Positions 1 through 6,225 of a DNA stretch of 10,465 nucleotides are shown here, in pieces. The translations under genes were made by a program, and so were the position numbers. The DNA is from JAOABV01 sp964473505 (GTDB lineage Bacteria; Hydrothermota; Tepidihabitantia; Tepidihabitantales; CAIPLT01): positions 1 to 10,465 of the forward strand of contig CAYYPG010000076.1 of the NCBI GenBank assembly GCA_964473505.1, written 5' to 3'. Every line of letters begins with the position of its first letter. Within the stretch, counting starts at the first letter, position 1. The notes below the pieces were generated by a model. That model saw only the letters and a program-made list of their open reading frames with translations, had not been told where the DNA came from and made no database searches.

Positions 1-28
1 CGAATGAGGGGCACCGTGGGATTAAAAA

Positions 29-88
29 TGTGGAAGTAGCGGATCTAAGGCTCTGACTTTCTTCCACACTAAATGGTTAAGAGCCTTA
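29..88. repeat. Two interleaved inverted repeats (pseudoknot-like)
   Basis: TGTGGAAG at 29-36 is the exact reverse complement of 61-68, and TAAGGCTCT at 46-54 is the exact reverse complement of 80-88. The two pairs interleave, so as RNA they would form an H-type pseudoknot with 8 and 9 bp stems and loops of 9, 6 and 11 nt, or two mutually exclusive hairpins. The element lies about 30 bases downstream of the stop codon of the leftward deacetylase gene, so it could be its 3' trailer or terminator, or part of an RNA or gene cut off by the window edge. No U-run follows on either strand. I recognise no known RNA family. Confidence 0.45.
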
Positions 89-119
89 TAAATGGATTGT
101 GAATTTTAAAAAGTAGAGA

Positions 120-980
120 TTATTGTCGGATAATACTTCTAATTCTATCTGGTTCAGCCTGTTGGAACAAATCTTTTGCACTATAAATCCAATCCTTTTG
201 GGCAATATATTTCAGAGTCATCTCTTGCCACCATTGTTGATATAATTCCTTAAAAGTTACAAATTGAATTGTATTTAAAGAAGCAAGCGTGGATAATAAT
301 TTATTAAACTTATCGTAAGAGAAGTCAGTAAAAACCAAAGGGTTAGAGGTTATTCGATGAAATACCAACACTGTAATGTTATTATTCTTAATATGGTCAA
401 TTATCTCAGAAATGTTAGTGGACATTTTGACTTCTTTAATAGGAATACAATAACGGTCAGTCCACAAATTTACTTCACCCCATCGGCAGCTGCGTCCTAA
501 TTTATAACCTGAATTTCTTACCAAATCAACAATATGGCTATTGGTATTGCCGTACGGATAGATAAAAGTAATAACTTCTTGCAGAAAGAGTGATTCTAAG
601 ACAACTTTTGATTGTTGGATTTCATAACTTGCGGACTCTAAGGGTAATTTTGTTAAATCCCAATGATGCAAAGAATGGCTAGCGATTTCCACATTGGCTG
701 AACTTAGCATCTTTTTAATTTCTCCTTGATTCATATAGGAATAGGGAGAAGCATCTTGTCGTGGGTTGGTGGGTTTAAGATAAGAAGCGATTAAGCCGAT
801 AACAAATGGTACTTTATATTGTTTTAATATGGGAAACGCGTATTTATAAACTCCATAGAAGCCATCATCAAAACAGATAACGACCTGTCTTTTGTTTGAC
901 TGTGTGTTATTGTTAATATTGGCCTTAGCCATTAAGGAACTAATTAGCAATACACTGAGTAAGATTACGGATTTAATCAT
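120..980 (-). CDS. Exported polysaccharide deacetylase (NodB-like, carbohydrate esterase 4 family)
   Basis: Likely removes N- or O-acetyl groups from a cell-surface or extracellular polysaccharide, using a metal ion. Residue numbers count from an upstream TTG at 995. All NodB motifs are visible: FDDG at 42-45 (base and metal aspartates D43, D44), HSxxH at 107-111 (metal histidines), YPYG at 146-149, and a late LVFHRI with H213. The N-terminus from M6 reads like a signal peptide (lysine, then a hydrophobic stretch ending near MAKA), so the product is probably secreted or lipid-face exposed. I chose the ATG at 980 because it gives the classical signal peptide. The frame stays open to the TTG at 995, where an AAGAAG abuts the codon too closely to act as a ribosome binding site; neither start has a good one. 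The last 40 residues form a helical-looking, tryptophan-containing tail beyond the NodB fold. It is separated from ruvB by about 170 bases, so it is probably its own unit. The exact substrate cannot be read. Confidence 0.85.
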   Translation of the reverse strand: MIKSVILLSVLLISSLMAKANINNNTQSNKRQVVICFDDGFYGVYKYAFPILKQYKVPFVIGLIASYLKPTNPRQDASPYSYMNQGEIKKMLSSANVEIASHSLHHWDLTKLPLESASYEIQQSKVVLESLFLQEVITFIYPYGNTNSHIVDLVRNSGYKLGRSCRWGEVNLWTDRYCIPIKEVKMSTNISEIIDHIKNNNITVLVFHRITSNPLVFTDFSYDKFNKLLSTLASLNTIQFVTFKELYQQWWQEMTLKYIAQKDWIYSAKDLFQQAEPDRIRSIIRQ

Positions 981-1151
981 ATTTTTTGAGTTCAACTTCT
1001 TTGTTGATATAGTCTATAATCATTAAATTTCTATTATTAGCATAATAAAGGATAGGGTGTTAGTCATTGAGATAATTATATTAATCTAACTTTTATGCTG
1101 TTTTAGTATGGTTTAAACATAATATTTATGATATCAATGCCATTTTGACTG

Positions 1152-2189
1152 TCAGGGTTTGGTAAAGCCAATATGGATTTGCTTTTTAGACTTTTTCCCA
1201 AAATATTGGTATGCAGTTTCAGTGACTTCACGACCGCGGAGGGTTCGTTGCAAGAAACCAATTTGGACTAAATAAGGTTCATACACTTCTTCAATTGTTT
1301 CCGCATTCTCTCCTAAGGCAACTGATAAAGTGTTTATTCCCACCGGACCGCCACTAAATTTTTCCATAATAGTCAGTATAATCCTTTTATCCATTTCGTC
1401 CAAGCCGTTTTTATCAATCTCGAGTTTTTCTAAGGCATATTCGGCAATGGATTTATCAATAATCGACTTCTTTTCTACTTGAGCAAAATCTCGGACTCGT
1501 CTTAAGAGACGATTGGCAATTCTTGGTGTACCCCGACTTCGATTGGCAATTTCCATTGCGCCTTCATCATCAATCGCAATATCTAAAATCTGGGCTGAAC
1601 GTTTCACAATTTGAAATAAATCTTGGCTTGAATAATAATCTAAACGAAACGAGATGCCAAACCGTGCTCTTAATGGTGCAGTCAATAACCCGGAGCGGGT
1701 CGTAGCTCCAACTAAGGTGAAATTATTAATCGGGATTTTGCAGGTTCGAGCACCAGGTCCTTTATCTAACATAATATCAATAGAAAATTCATCTAAGGCC
1801 GGATACAGATATTCTTCCACAGTCTTATTGGTACGATGAATCTCATCAATAAAGAGAATATCTTTTTCTTCCAGATTAGTTAAGATGCCACATAAATCCA
1901 ACGGCCTTTCCAAAACTGAACCTGTAGTAGTCTTAATGTTTGAAGCCATCTCATTGGCAATAATATAGGCTAAAGTCGTCTTTCCTAATCCTGAGGGTCC
2001 GAACAATAGCACATGTTCTAATGGTTCATTTCTTTGCTTGGCTGCGGTGATAAAAACCGCAAGGTTTTCTTTAATCTTGGATTGACCAATAAACTCAACC
2101 AATGAAGTCGGTCTTAATTTTATATCAAAAACTTCTTCGCCTTCTAATTTCTTAGGCGAAATAATACGTGTATGATTAGTAGTCCGCAT
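1152..2189 (-). CDS. ruvB: Holliday junction branch migration helicase subunit RuvB
   Basis: Hexameric AAA+ ATPase motor that, with RuvA, drives branch migration of Holliday junctions in recombination and replication-fork repair in the cytoplasm. The 345 residues match normal RuvB length. Seen in order: Walker A GPSGLGKT at 64-71, Walker B IDEIHR at 114-119, sensor 1 GATTR at 161-165, LRARFG at 173-178 carrying the expected arginine finger, and RGTPRIANR at 219-227 with the sensor 2 arginine. The C-terminal winged-helix domain (about 267-325) has the GGPVGI loop and RTLRGRE, the DNA-contacting basic segment. The ATG at 2189 has only a weak ribosome binding site. A strong promoter lies about 190 bases upstream (2382-2410). 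It is transcribed separately from ruvA, or additionally to it, with a long leader. Identification is secure. Confidence 0.98.
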   Translation of the reverse strand: MRTTNHTRIISPKKLEGEEVFDIKLRPTSLVEFIGQSKIKENLAVFITAAKQRNEPLEHVLLFGPSGLGKTTLAYIIANEMASNIKTTTGSVLERPLDLCGILTNLEEKDILFIDEIHRTNKTVEEYLYPALDEFSIDIMLDKGPGARTCKIPINNFTLVGATTRSGLLTAPLRARFGISFRLDYYSSQDLFQIVKRSAQILDIAIDDEGAMEIANRSRGTPRIANRLLRRVRDFAQVEKKSIIDKSIAEYALEKLEIDKNGLDEMDKRIILTIMEKFSGGPVGINTLSVALGENAETIEEVYEPYLVQIGFLQRTLRGREVTETAYQYFGKKSKKQIHIGFTKP

Positions 2190-2217
2190 AATATTAAAAT
2201 AATCCAGAAGACATTAT

Positions 2218-2349
2218 CTAATTATCTTCAATAAAATCAATCCTATCAATCATGATACTCATAAACATTGCCAAGATTTTATATATTTTACATAATAATA
2301 AGAGCATTTTAGTATCCTGAAGACCTAAAATAACTGATTCCGCCATCAT
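2218..2349 (-). CDS. Possible 43-residue leader ORF upstream of ruvB
   Basis: A frame too short for most gene callers opens with two adjacent ATG codons (2349 and 2346) and runs 43 codons to TAG, ending 28 bases before ruvB. AAGGT lies just ahead, about 4-5 bases before the second ATG, a usable but weak ribosome binding site. The predicted start falls about 25 bases after the expected transcription start of the promoter at 2382-2410, so it would be the first ORF on the ruvB message. The middle (about residues 15-34) is hydrophobic (LLLL, ILAMFM) and could be a membrane segment; the tail is acidic (DFIEDN). AT-rich DNA produces such frames by chance, so this may simply be untranslated leader. 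I recognise no family. Confidence 0.2.
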   Translation of the reverse strand: MMAESVILGLQDTKMLLLLCKIYKILAMFMSIMIDRIDFIEDN

Positions 2350-2381
2350 GACCTTATGATTAACATTTAGTGCTATTAATT

Positions 2382-2410
2382 ATAATATCATCGTCTAACC
2401 GAATTGTCAA
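2382..2410 (-). promoter_or_regulatory. Sigma70-type promoter for ruvB
   Basis: On the minus strand a consensus -35 TTGACA (2405-2410) is followed after exactly 17 bases by TATTAT (2382-2387), a 5/6 match to the -10 consensus. A perfect TATAAT overlaps it three bases further on (2379-2384, spacing 20). Expected transcription start is near 2375. It fires towards ruvB, which has no other good promoter nearby. The -35 overlaps the stop codon of the preceding short ORF. Confidence 0.65.
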
Positions 2411-2658
2411 AGAAAAAAATATGAGGTTCTAAAGAAGTATTTTTGTTTTGAATCTCCCGATGTTTTTTTCTCTTTGTCTTCTGCGGTTTCAGAAGTTTTT
2501 TTCTGCGAGGCAAGTTCTAAAAAACTGTCGAATCTCATCAAACTCGGACGAAATAAAATAATCCTTTTATGGTGAAAAGGACTTTTGCCCAGTTCACTAA
2601 TATAAGAATTCTCAGGCATGGCTTGGGTTAATCGTAGTAAAATCGGTGTGTATTGCAA
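2407..2658 (-). CDS. Small uncharacterised ORF, possibly the C-terminal part of a PilN/GspL-like protein
   Basis: An 83-residue frame between ruvA and ruvB that begins only with TTG and has no visible ribosome binding site. Residues 6-22 (from ILLRLTQAMPENSY to SEL) resemble the stretch seen in PilN/GspL-type pilus or secretion assembly proteins, where a helix is followed by LPxxxWLxxL and then strands; the following KRIILF and a helix FDSFLELASQ fit that pattern. After residue 52 the sequence is low-complexity and lysine/glutamate/serine-rich and probably disordered. A second short frame (2661-2822) sits directly upstream in another phase, and one extra T in the T5 run at 2663-2667 would join them into a protein of about 138 residues. 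This suggests a frameshifted gene or decayed fragment. The family assignment is by eye and weak. Confidence 0.35.
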   Translation of the reverse strand: MQYTPILLRLTQAMPENSYISELGKSPFHHKRIILFRPSLMRFDSFLELASQKKTSETAEDKEKKTSGDSKQKYFFRTSYFFL

Positions 2659-2660
2659 GT

Positions 2661-2822
2661 TTAAAAATCTTGTTTATTCAAATTAGTCCGAGACCTTAAT
2701 CGCTTGTGTGTTAGATGAGACTTTTTTAACTCTGCTGAATCGGAAAGTGTCGAATGACTGCAATAAGCCTTGGCACGATAACGCGCGTTGAAAGATTTTC
2801 CGAATTTCTTCCAATCATTCAC
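2661..2822 (-). pseudogene. Upstream half of a frameshifted ORF between ruvA and ruvB
   Basis: From a GTG at 2822 a 53-codon frame runs to TAA at 2661-2663, starting 33 bases after the ruvA stop. The product is strongly basic, and its second half (AELKKSHLTHKRLRSRTNL) looks like an amphipathic helix. It ends exactly where the next frame (2407-2658) is already open; adding one T to the T5 run at 2663-2667 would give a continuous reading QDFLNLQYTP. The join would make sense of a helix leading into a PilN-like PEN motif, though the match is not strong. It could be a true disabling mutation, programmed slippage, or a homopolymer sequencing error. No ribosome binding site is evident before the GTG. 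Confidence 0.3.
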
Positions 2823-2855
2823 TTGTTTATTATTTCTTTGAAGAATTCATAAGTA

Positions 2856-3419
2856 TTATTGTTTAATCTGTGATTTAAGCACTAAACGGACAATTTCGGT
2901 AACCGGTTTAGAATGAGCATCAGGTATTGCGGACAATTTTTGTAACGCTTCTTTACGAGTAAAGCCTAAAGCCATCAGGGCTTCTAATGCGGATTGTTGA
3001 ACTTCAGGTTGAGTAGCAGTTTCCTTCACAGACTTACGGAGATTAAAAATTATCATTTCGGCTTTTTTCTTACCGATACCAGAAATGGCTTTAAAGACTT
3101 CGGTTTTACCATTAGTAATTGCGGAATGAATCTCTTCCGGGGTCAAGCGCGAAAGGATGTTAAGTGCAGCACGTGCACCGACTCCTGGCACTTTTATTAA
3201 GAGATTAAAGGTGTCCCGTTCTTCTTTTTTAAGGAAGCCATAGAGTTCCAGACTGTCATGGGAAAAAATCGGTTGGACGAGAATCGTGACAATGGAATCG
3301 ATGGCTAAAGTTTGCGCAACCGGAAAAGGTACATTAACCCAAAAACCAATCCCCGCACAATCAATTACGACATTAGTTATATTTTTAGCGATAATTTTGC
3401 CGTGTAAAATGGAAATCAT
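2856..3419 (-). CDS. ruvA: Holliday junction DNA-binding subunit RuvA
   Basis: Tetrameric junction-specific DNA-binding protein that loads RuvB and holds the four arms in a square-planar state. Its 187 residues are slightly short for the family (usually 190-205). Domain I is an OB fold (1-63, opening MISILHGKI and ending LELYGF). Domain II has two helix-hairpin-helix motifs, VPGVG at 77-81 and ISGIG at 112-116. Domain III, which binds RuvB, covers about 142-187 (ALEALMALGFTRKEA). An oddity is that the acidic pin, Glu-Asp (E55, D56) in E. coli, reads His-Asp here (H54, D55). A clear AAGGG ribosome binding site lies 9-10 bases before the ATG at 3419. The first 14 codons lie inside a tandem repeat, with a broken second copy about 126 bases upstream. 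A weak promoter candidate with a perfect TTGACA (3801-3806) lies just after ruvC. Confidence 0.96.
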   Translation of the reverse strand: MISILHGKIIAKNITNVVIDCAGIGFWVNVPFPVAQTLAIDSIVTILVQPIFSHDSLELYGFLKKEERDTFNLLIKVPGVGARAALNILSRLTPEEIHSAITNGKTEVFKAISGIGKKKAEMIIFNLRKSVKETATQPEVQQSALEALMALGFTRKEALQKLSAIPDAHSKPVTEIVRLVLKSQIKQ

Positions 3420-3734
3420 TATAATTTTCCCTTCATAGATTTAATGATTAGTTCTATTTTTAAGAAGTTGCAGGGTTTCATTTTTGATGGTGGCTGTTTC
3501 CACATATTTTTAGCGATAATTTTTACTGTGTAAAATAGAAATCATTGCTATGTTCTTTCATTTTTAGTGATTAGTATTGTTTTGAAGAAATTGCTTAGTC
3601 TCATTTTTTGAAAGTGGTTGCCTTGACATCTAATTTTGACTTATAGGATTAATAGTTAATCATAATCTGAAATAAGGTGTTTTGTCTAAATTTTGATAGC
3701 GATTGCTTTCAATTTGTGAAAACAACTGCCTTAT
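3379..3734. repeat. Degenerate tandem repeat, about 125 bp, duplicating the ruvA 5' end
   Basis: Copy A (3379-3503) holds ruvA codons 1-14 and 84 bases upstream. Copy B (3504-3627) repeats it, with 39 of 43 aligned positions equal over the ruvA-derived part and clear but lower similarity across the rest. Copy C (3628 to about 3734) is much more diverged: the end is recognisable (CAATTTGTGAAAACAACTGCC against CATTTTTTGAAAGTGGTTGCC) and the start only partly. In copy B the ruvA start is preserved as ATG at 3545, but an indel takes it to a stop after 11 codons (3510-3512). This repeat fills most of the 390-base gap between ruvC and ruvA; no intact gene is visible there. Beyond copy C, a 34-codon frame starting MKKYHKEIKK is open on the minus strand but has no ribosome binding site. 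Confidence 0.75.
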
Positions 3735-3810
3735 CTTTTTTATTTCCTTGTGATATTTTTTCATCAAGTACGGCTACTATTTTTATGTGTCCATTTTCAT
3801 TGTCAACGAC

Positions 3811-4320
3811 TTAATATCTGCTTTTTAAGTTTATCTCTGTATCCATAAGACTAAAAGTATAAGCGACTGCCAGGGCATCCGATGCATGTTCATTAAGTTC
3901 ATTGGCAAGATGGAAAATATTCTTCACCATAAATTTAATCTGTGGTTTTGATGCCCGGCCATTACCGGTCAAAGCTTTTTTAATCCGGGCCGGAGTGATT
4001 TCCACAATCGGTATCTTTTTCTTATATAAAAGAAAAAACAAAGCACCGCGTAAGTGTGCTGAATGGATTACACTTCGGGCTGATTCTTTCTTAAAAAATA
4101 GGGTTTCAATCGCACAGACCGTTGGTGAATGCTGATTAATCTTTTTCTGCAAGGCATGTGAAATCTGATTGATCCGTTCAGCTAAAGGTTTTTGCCGATC
4201 GGATTTAATAATGCCATAATCAATACATTGACCTTTTCGGACAATGCCGTAACCAGTTGCAGAAAGTCCTGGGTCAAGACCGATTATAACCCGTGGTTTA
4301 GAAGATTTTGATTTTAGCAC
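3811..4320 (-). CDS. ruvC: Holliday junction resolvase RuvC
   Basis: Dimeric Mg-dependent endonuclease of the RNase H fold that cuts Holliday junctions symmetrically after RuvAB branch migration. 169 residues, a normal length. The active site is complete: D16 in GLDPGLSATGYG, E72 in CAIETLFF, and the HASDALAVA motif giving H145 and D148; histidine at the third position is the variant found in Thermus RuvC. The aromatic residues after E72 fit the base-stacking phenylalanine. The start is GTG at 4320, the only usable start codon between an in-frame stop upstream and the first catalytic strand. It leaves a basic nine-residue leader. No convincing ribosome binding site is seen. It lies between yebC and ruvA in the classical order, but gaps of about 350 and 390 bases separate it from each neighbour. 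Confidence 0.96.
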   Translation of the reverse strand: MLKSKSSKPRVIIGLDPGLSATGYGIVRKGQCIDYGIIKSDRQKPLAERINQISHALQKKINQHSPTVCAIETLFFKKESARSVIHSAHLRGALFFLLYKKKIPIVEITPARIKKALTGNGRASKPQIKFMVKNIFHLANELNEHASDALAVAYTFSLMDTEINLKSRY

Positions 4321-4672
4321 AAAATTTTTAAATCTATCAGATGACCTTGGTCAATTAAAAACTATCTTATATCATTTACCGTCAGTTGAAACTTCTCAAA
4401 AGATTTTTAGATTTTTTCCTTGTTCCAAATCATATTTATGCGGTTCGCCACCAGCCTATTTCAATACCCGGGAGATTTTAGACAAAATCGTTTTAGGGTC
4501 TGGGTTCTTAAGGTCACTGAAATTTTTTGTTTTCCTTTGCGATCTGTCACCTGAAGGCATTCAATTTATTATTTAAACAACAATCCGGATCCGATGCACC
4601 ATTTGTATTTTTAGAAGGCATTACATCCAACGAGATGTTTTTACCCAGCGCAGCAGGATTACTTAACTCGAC
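4321..4672 (-). other. Gene-free gap between yebC and ruvC with broken reading frames
   Basis: No intact gene is visible in these 352 bases. On the minus strand several short frames look more protein-like than random. A 41-codon frame continues in phase after the yebC stop. A 34-codon ORF starts at the ATG at 4560, contains DLKNPDPKTILSKISRVLK and ends in TAG at 4456-4458. After that stop the same phase reads AGGEPHKYDLEQGKNLKIF before TGA. That phase is also the phase of ruvC. These may be remnants of a lost gene, but I recognise no family and AT-rich DNA can mimic this. No terminator, tRNA or clear promoter is seen. Confidence 0.35.
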
Positions 4673-5437
4673 TTATTCTTTAAGTACTTCTTGGGAAATT
4701 TTTTCCATAATTTCTTCGGGGATGTCAAAATTACTAAAAACTTGTTGGACATCGTCGTGCTCTTCCAATTGTTCATACAATTTCAGAACCCGTTCTGCAG
4801 ATTTTTCATCTAAAGGAACCGTGCTTTGGGGAACTCGGGTTAATTCGGCATGACTGATTTGAATATTATCCTCGGATAATTTCTTTTTCGCATTGTTAAA
4901 ATTTTCCGGAGAGAGGATGATTTGATAAGAAGTTGAATCGGTTTTGACATCTTCAGCACCGACTTCTAAAGCAATTGCGAATATTCGGTCTTCATCATAG
5001 TCTGCGCGAGGAATCATAATAATTCCTTTTGGTTGAAACTGCCAAGCAACACAACCGGTACTACCCAGATTACCGCCGTATTTAGAAAAGATATGACGAA
5101 TTTCTGAAGTTGTGCGGTTTTTATTATCCGTAAGTGCACGCACAATTATTGCCACACCGCCCGGACCATAACCTTCATATTCAACTTCTTCATAACTGGT
5201 GCCGGGTAATTCGCCGGTGCCTCTTTTAATTGCCCGTTCAATATTTTCCGTCGGCATATTAACTGCTCGAGCCGACTCAACCGCGCTTCGTAATCTGGGA
5301 TTGGCATCAATATCACCTCCACCAATCCGAGCAGCAGTAGTAATTTCTCTTATCAACTTAGAAAAAAGTCTACCGCGTTCAACATCTGCTTTTGCCTTCT
5401 TGTGTTTAATTTGTGCCCATTTCGAATGTCCTGACAT
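4673..5437 (-). CDS. yebC: YebC/PmpR/TACO1-family protein
   Basis: Cytoplasmic protein of the YebC family. Members have long been annotated as transcriptional regulators; recent work on bacterial YebC and mitochondrial TACO1 supports a role in translation, relieving ribosome stalling on difficult sequences such as proline stretches. The hallmark MSGHSKWAQIKHKK opens the protein, followed by GRLFSKLIREI and the ARIGGGD and NPRLR segments of the conserved N-terminal helical domain (1-80). YEGYGPGGVA (88-97) and the NLGSTGCVAWQF region mark the following domains. 254 residues, a typical length. The ATG at 5437 has a strong ribosome binding site (TAGGAG, 7 bases away). It is the first gene of the cluster leading to ruvC, as in many bacteria. 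Its own promoter candidate lies at 5498-5530. Confidence 0.97.
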   Translation of the reverse strand: MSGHSKWAQIKHKKAKADVERGRLFSKLIREITTAARIGGGDIDANPRLRSAVESARAVNMPTENIERAIKRGTGELPGTSYEEVEYEGYGPGGVAIIVRALTDNKNRTTSEIRHIFSKYGGNLGSTGCVAWQFQPKGIIMIPRADYDEDRIFAIALEVGAEDVKTDSTSYQIILSPENFNNAKKKLSEDNIQISHAELTRVPQSTVPLDEKSAERVLKLYEQLEEHDDVQQVFSNFDIPEEIMEKISQEVLKE

Positions 5438-5497
5438 AAAACAACTCCTAATAATAAAAATTTACTGAAACATAATTGTTTTTTTCTGCTTACATTT

Positions 5498-5530
5498 ATT
5501 ATATCTTACACCTGATTAGATAAATGTCAA
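5498..5530 (-). promoter_or_regulatory. Probable promoter for yebC
   Basis: On the minus strand a perfect TTGACA (5525-5530) and a perfect TATAAT (5498-5503) lie 60-95 bases upstream of yebC. Their spacing is 21 bases, longer than the usual 17, so the true -10 may be a poorer hexamer slightly nearer (AAGATA at 17). The ruvB promoter shows the same combination of consensus boxes with a long spacing to TATAAT (20). Confidence 0.45.
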
Positions 5531-5704
5531 GATTAGAATTAAGAAAACTCTGAAAAATGCTCAAGAGACACCGCGACCCAAAAGAAAAAACCAATGATTG
5601 TCCTTCTGCATTTCATGCCTTTTGATCTAATATTGACTTTGTCAGAGTATTTAATTAAAAAAAGTAAACGTCAAAATTTTTGGGGTAAATTATTTTTTCT
5701 CCTT

Positions 5705-5761
5705 AGGTGTGCTTTCTTTATCATTATAATAATATGGTTAAACAAAAAAGAGAACACACCT
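5705..5761. repeat. Long imperfect inverted repeat (hairpin)
   Basis: AGGTGTG at 5705-5711 pairs exactly with CACACCT at 5755-5761. The arms extend inward to 5719 and 5747, giving a 15 bp stem with one mismatch and one G-U pair around a 27-base AT-rich loop. The element sits just before the tandem repeat at 5770. It is too loosely followed by T residues to be a confident terminator; a small mobile or regulatory hairpin is possible. Confidence 0.45.
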
Positions 5762-5769
5762 TTACTTTT

Positions 5770-6099
5770 AATAATTAATACTGAATCTACACAGACATAC
5801 TGACATTTATTTAGAAGTTATAATTTAGAATTGATGGAGTTATCCTCGAATGTCTTAAAGTTAACTATTAATAATTAATACTGAATCTACACAAAATATT
5901 AGACATCCTGACATTTATTTAGAGCCTATAATTTGGAATTTAGAATTGATGAAATTATCTTCGAATGTCTTAAGGTTAAACTATTAATAATTAATACTGA
6001 ATCTACACAAAATATTAGACATCCTGACATTTATTTAGAACTTATAATTTGGAATTTAGAATTGATGGTATTATCCTTGAATGTCTTAGGGATTAACTA
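5770..6099. repeat. Three-copy direct tandem repeat, units of 100 and 116 bp
   Basis: Copies begin at 5770, 5870 and 5986, each opening AATAATTAATACTGAATCTA and ending near AATGTCTTAAGGTTAACTA. Copies 2 and 3 are nearly identical; copy 1 lacks two short blocks of about 8 bases each, explaining its 100 bp length. Inside a unit are small inverted repeats: TATTAAT-A-ATTAATA at the boundary (5866-5880), AGACAT with ATGTCT (5901-5906 and 5965-5970), and ATAATTT with AAATTAT (5928-5934 and 5952-5958). Each unit could therefore fold as a hairpin. A period of 116 is not a multiple of three, which argues against a coding repeat. No unique spacers separate the units, so this is not a CRISPR array. Confidence 0.85.
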
Positions 6100-6225
6100 C
6101 GACATCAAGAAAATACAGAAAGATGTTAAAAGAAAAAATTATTGGCATCACAAATATTTTGAATGATTGATAATGTATCTGCTCGGAAAATTATTATTCT
6201 TTGTTTTCTTTAGTTCTCAGAGTTA

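Noticed and set aside
2202..2324. Near-identical 11-mers GTCTTC(A/T)GGAT at 2202-2212 and 2314-2324 upstream of ruvB
   Set aside because: Only 10 of 11 bases match and flanking sequence does not align; too short to claim as a duplication or operator.
4527..4853. Plus-strand 108-residue ORF
   Set aside because: Overlaps the end of yebC antisense; serine-rich composition typical of a shadow frame and no ribosome binding site.
5594..5803. Plus-strand 69-residue ORF with a hydrophobic stretch
   Set aside because: No ribosome binding site, opposite to all neighbours, and its end runs into the tandem repeat; the hydrophobic run comes from an AT-rich hairpin loop.
5770..6099. CRISPR array
   Set aside because: Units of 100-116 bp abut each other without unique spacers, and no cas gene is present.
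5933..6166. Plus-strand 77-residue ORF
   Set aside because: It reads two repeat units in different phases, as expected for non-coding repeats with a period not divisible by three.
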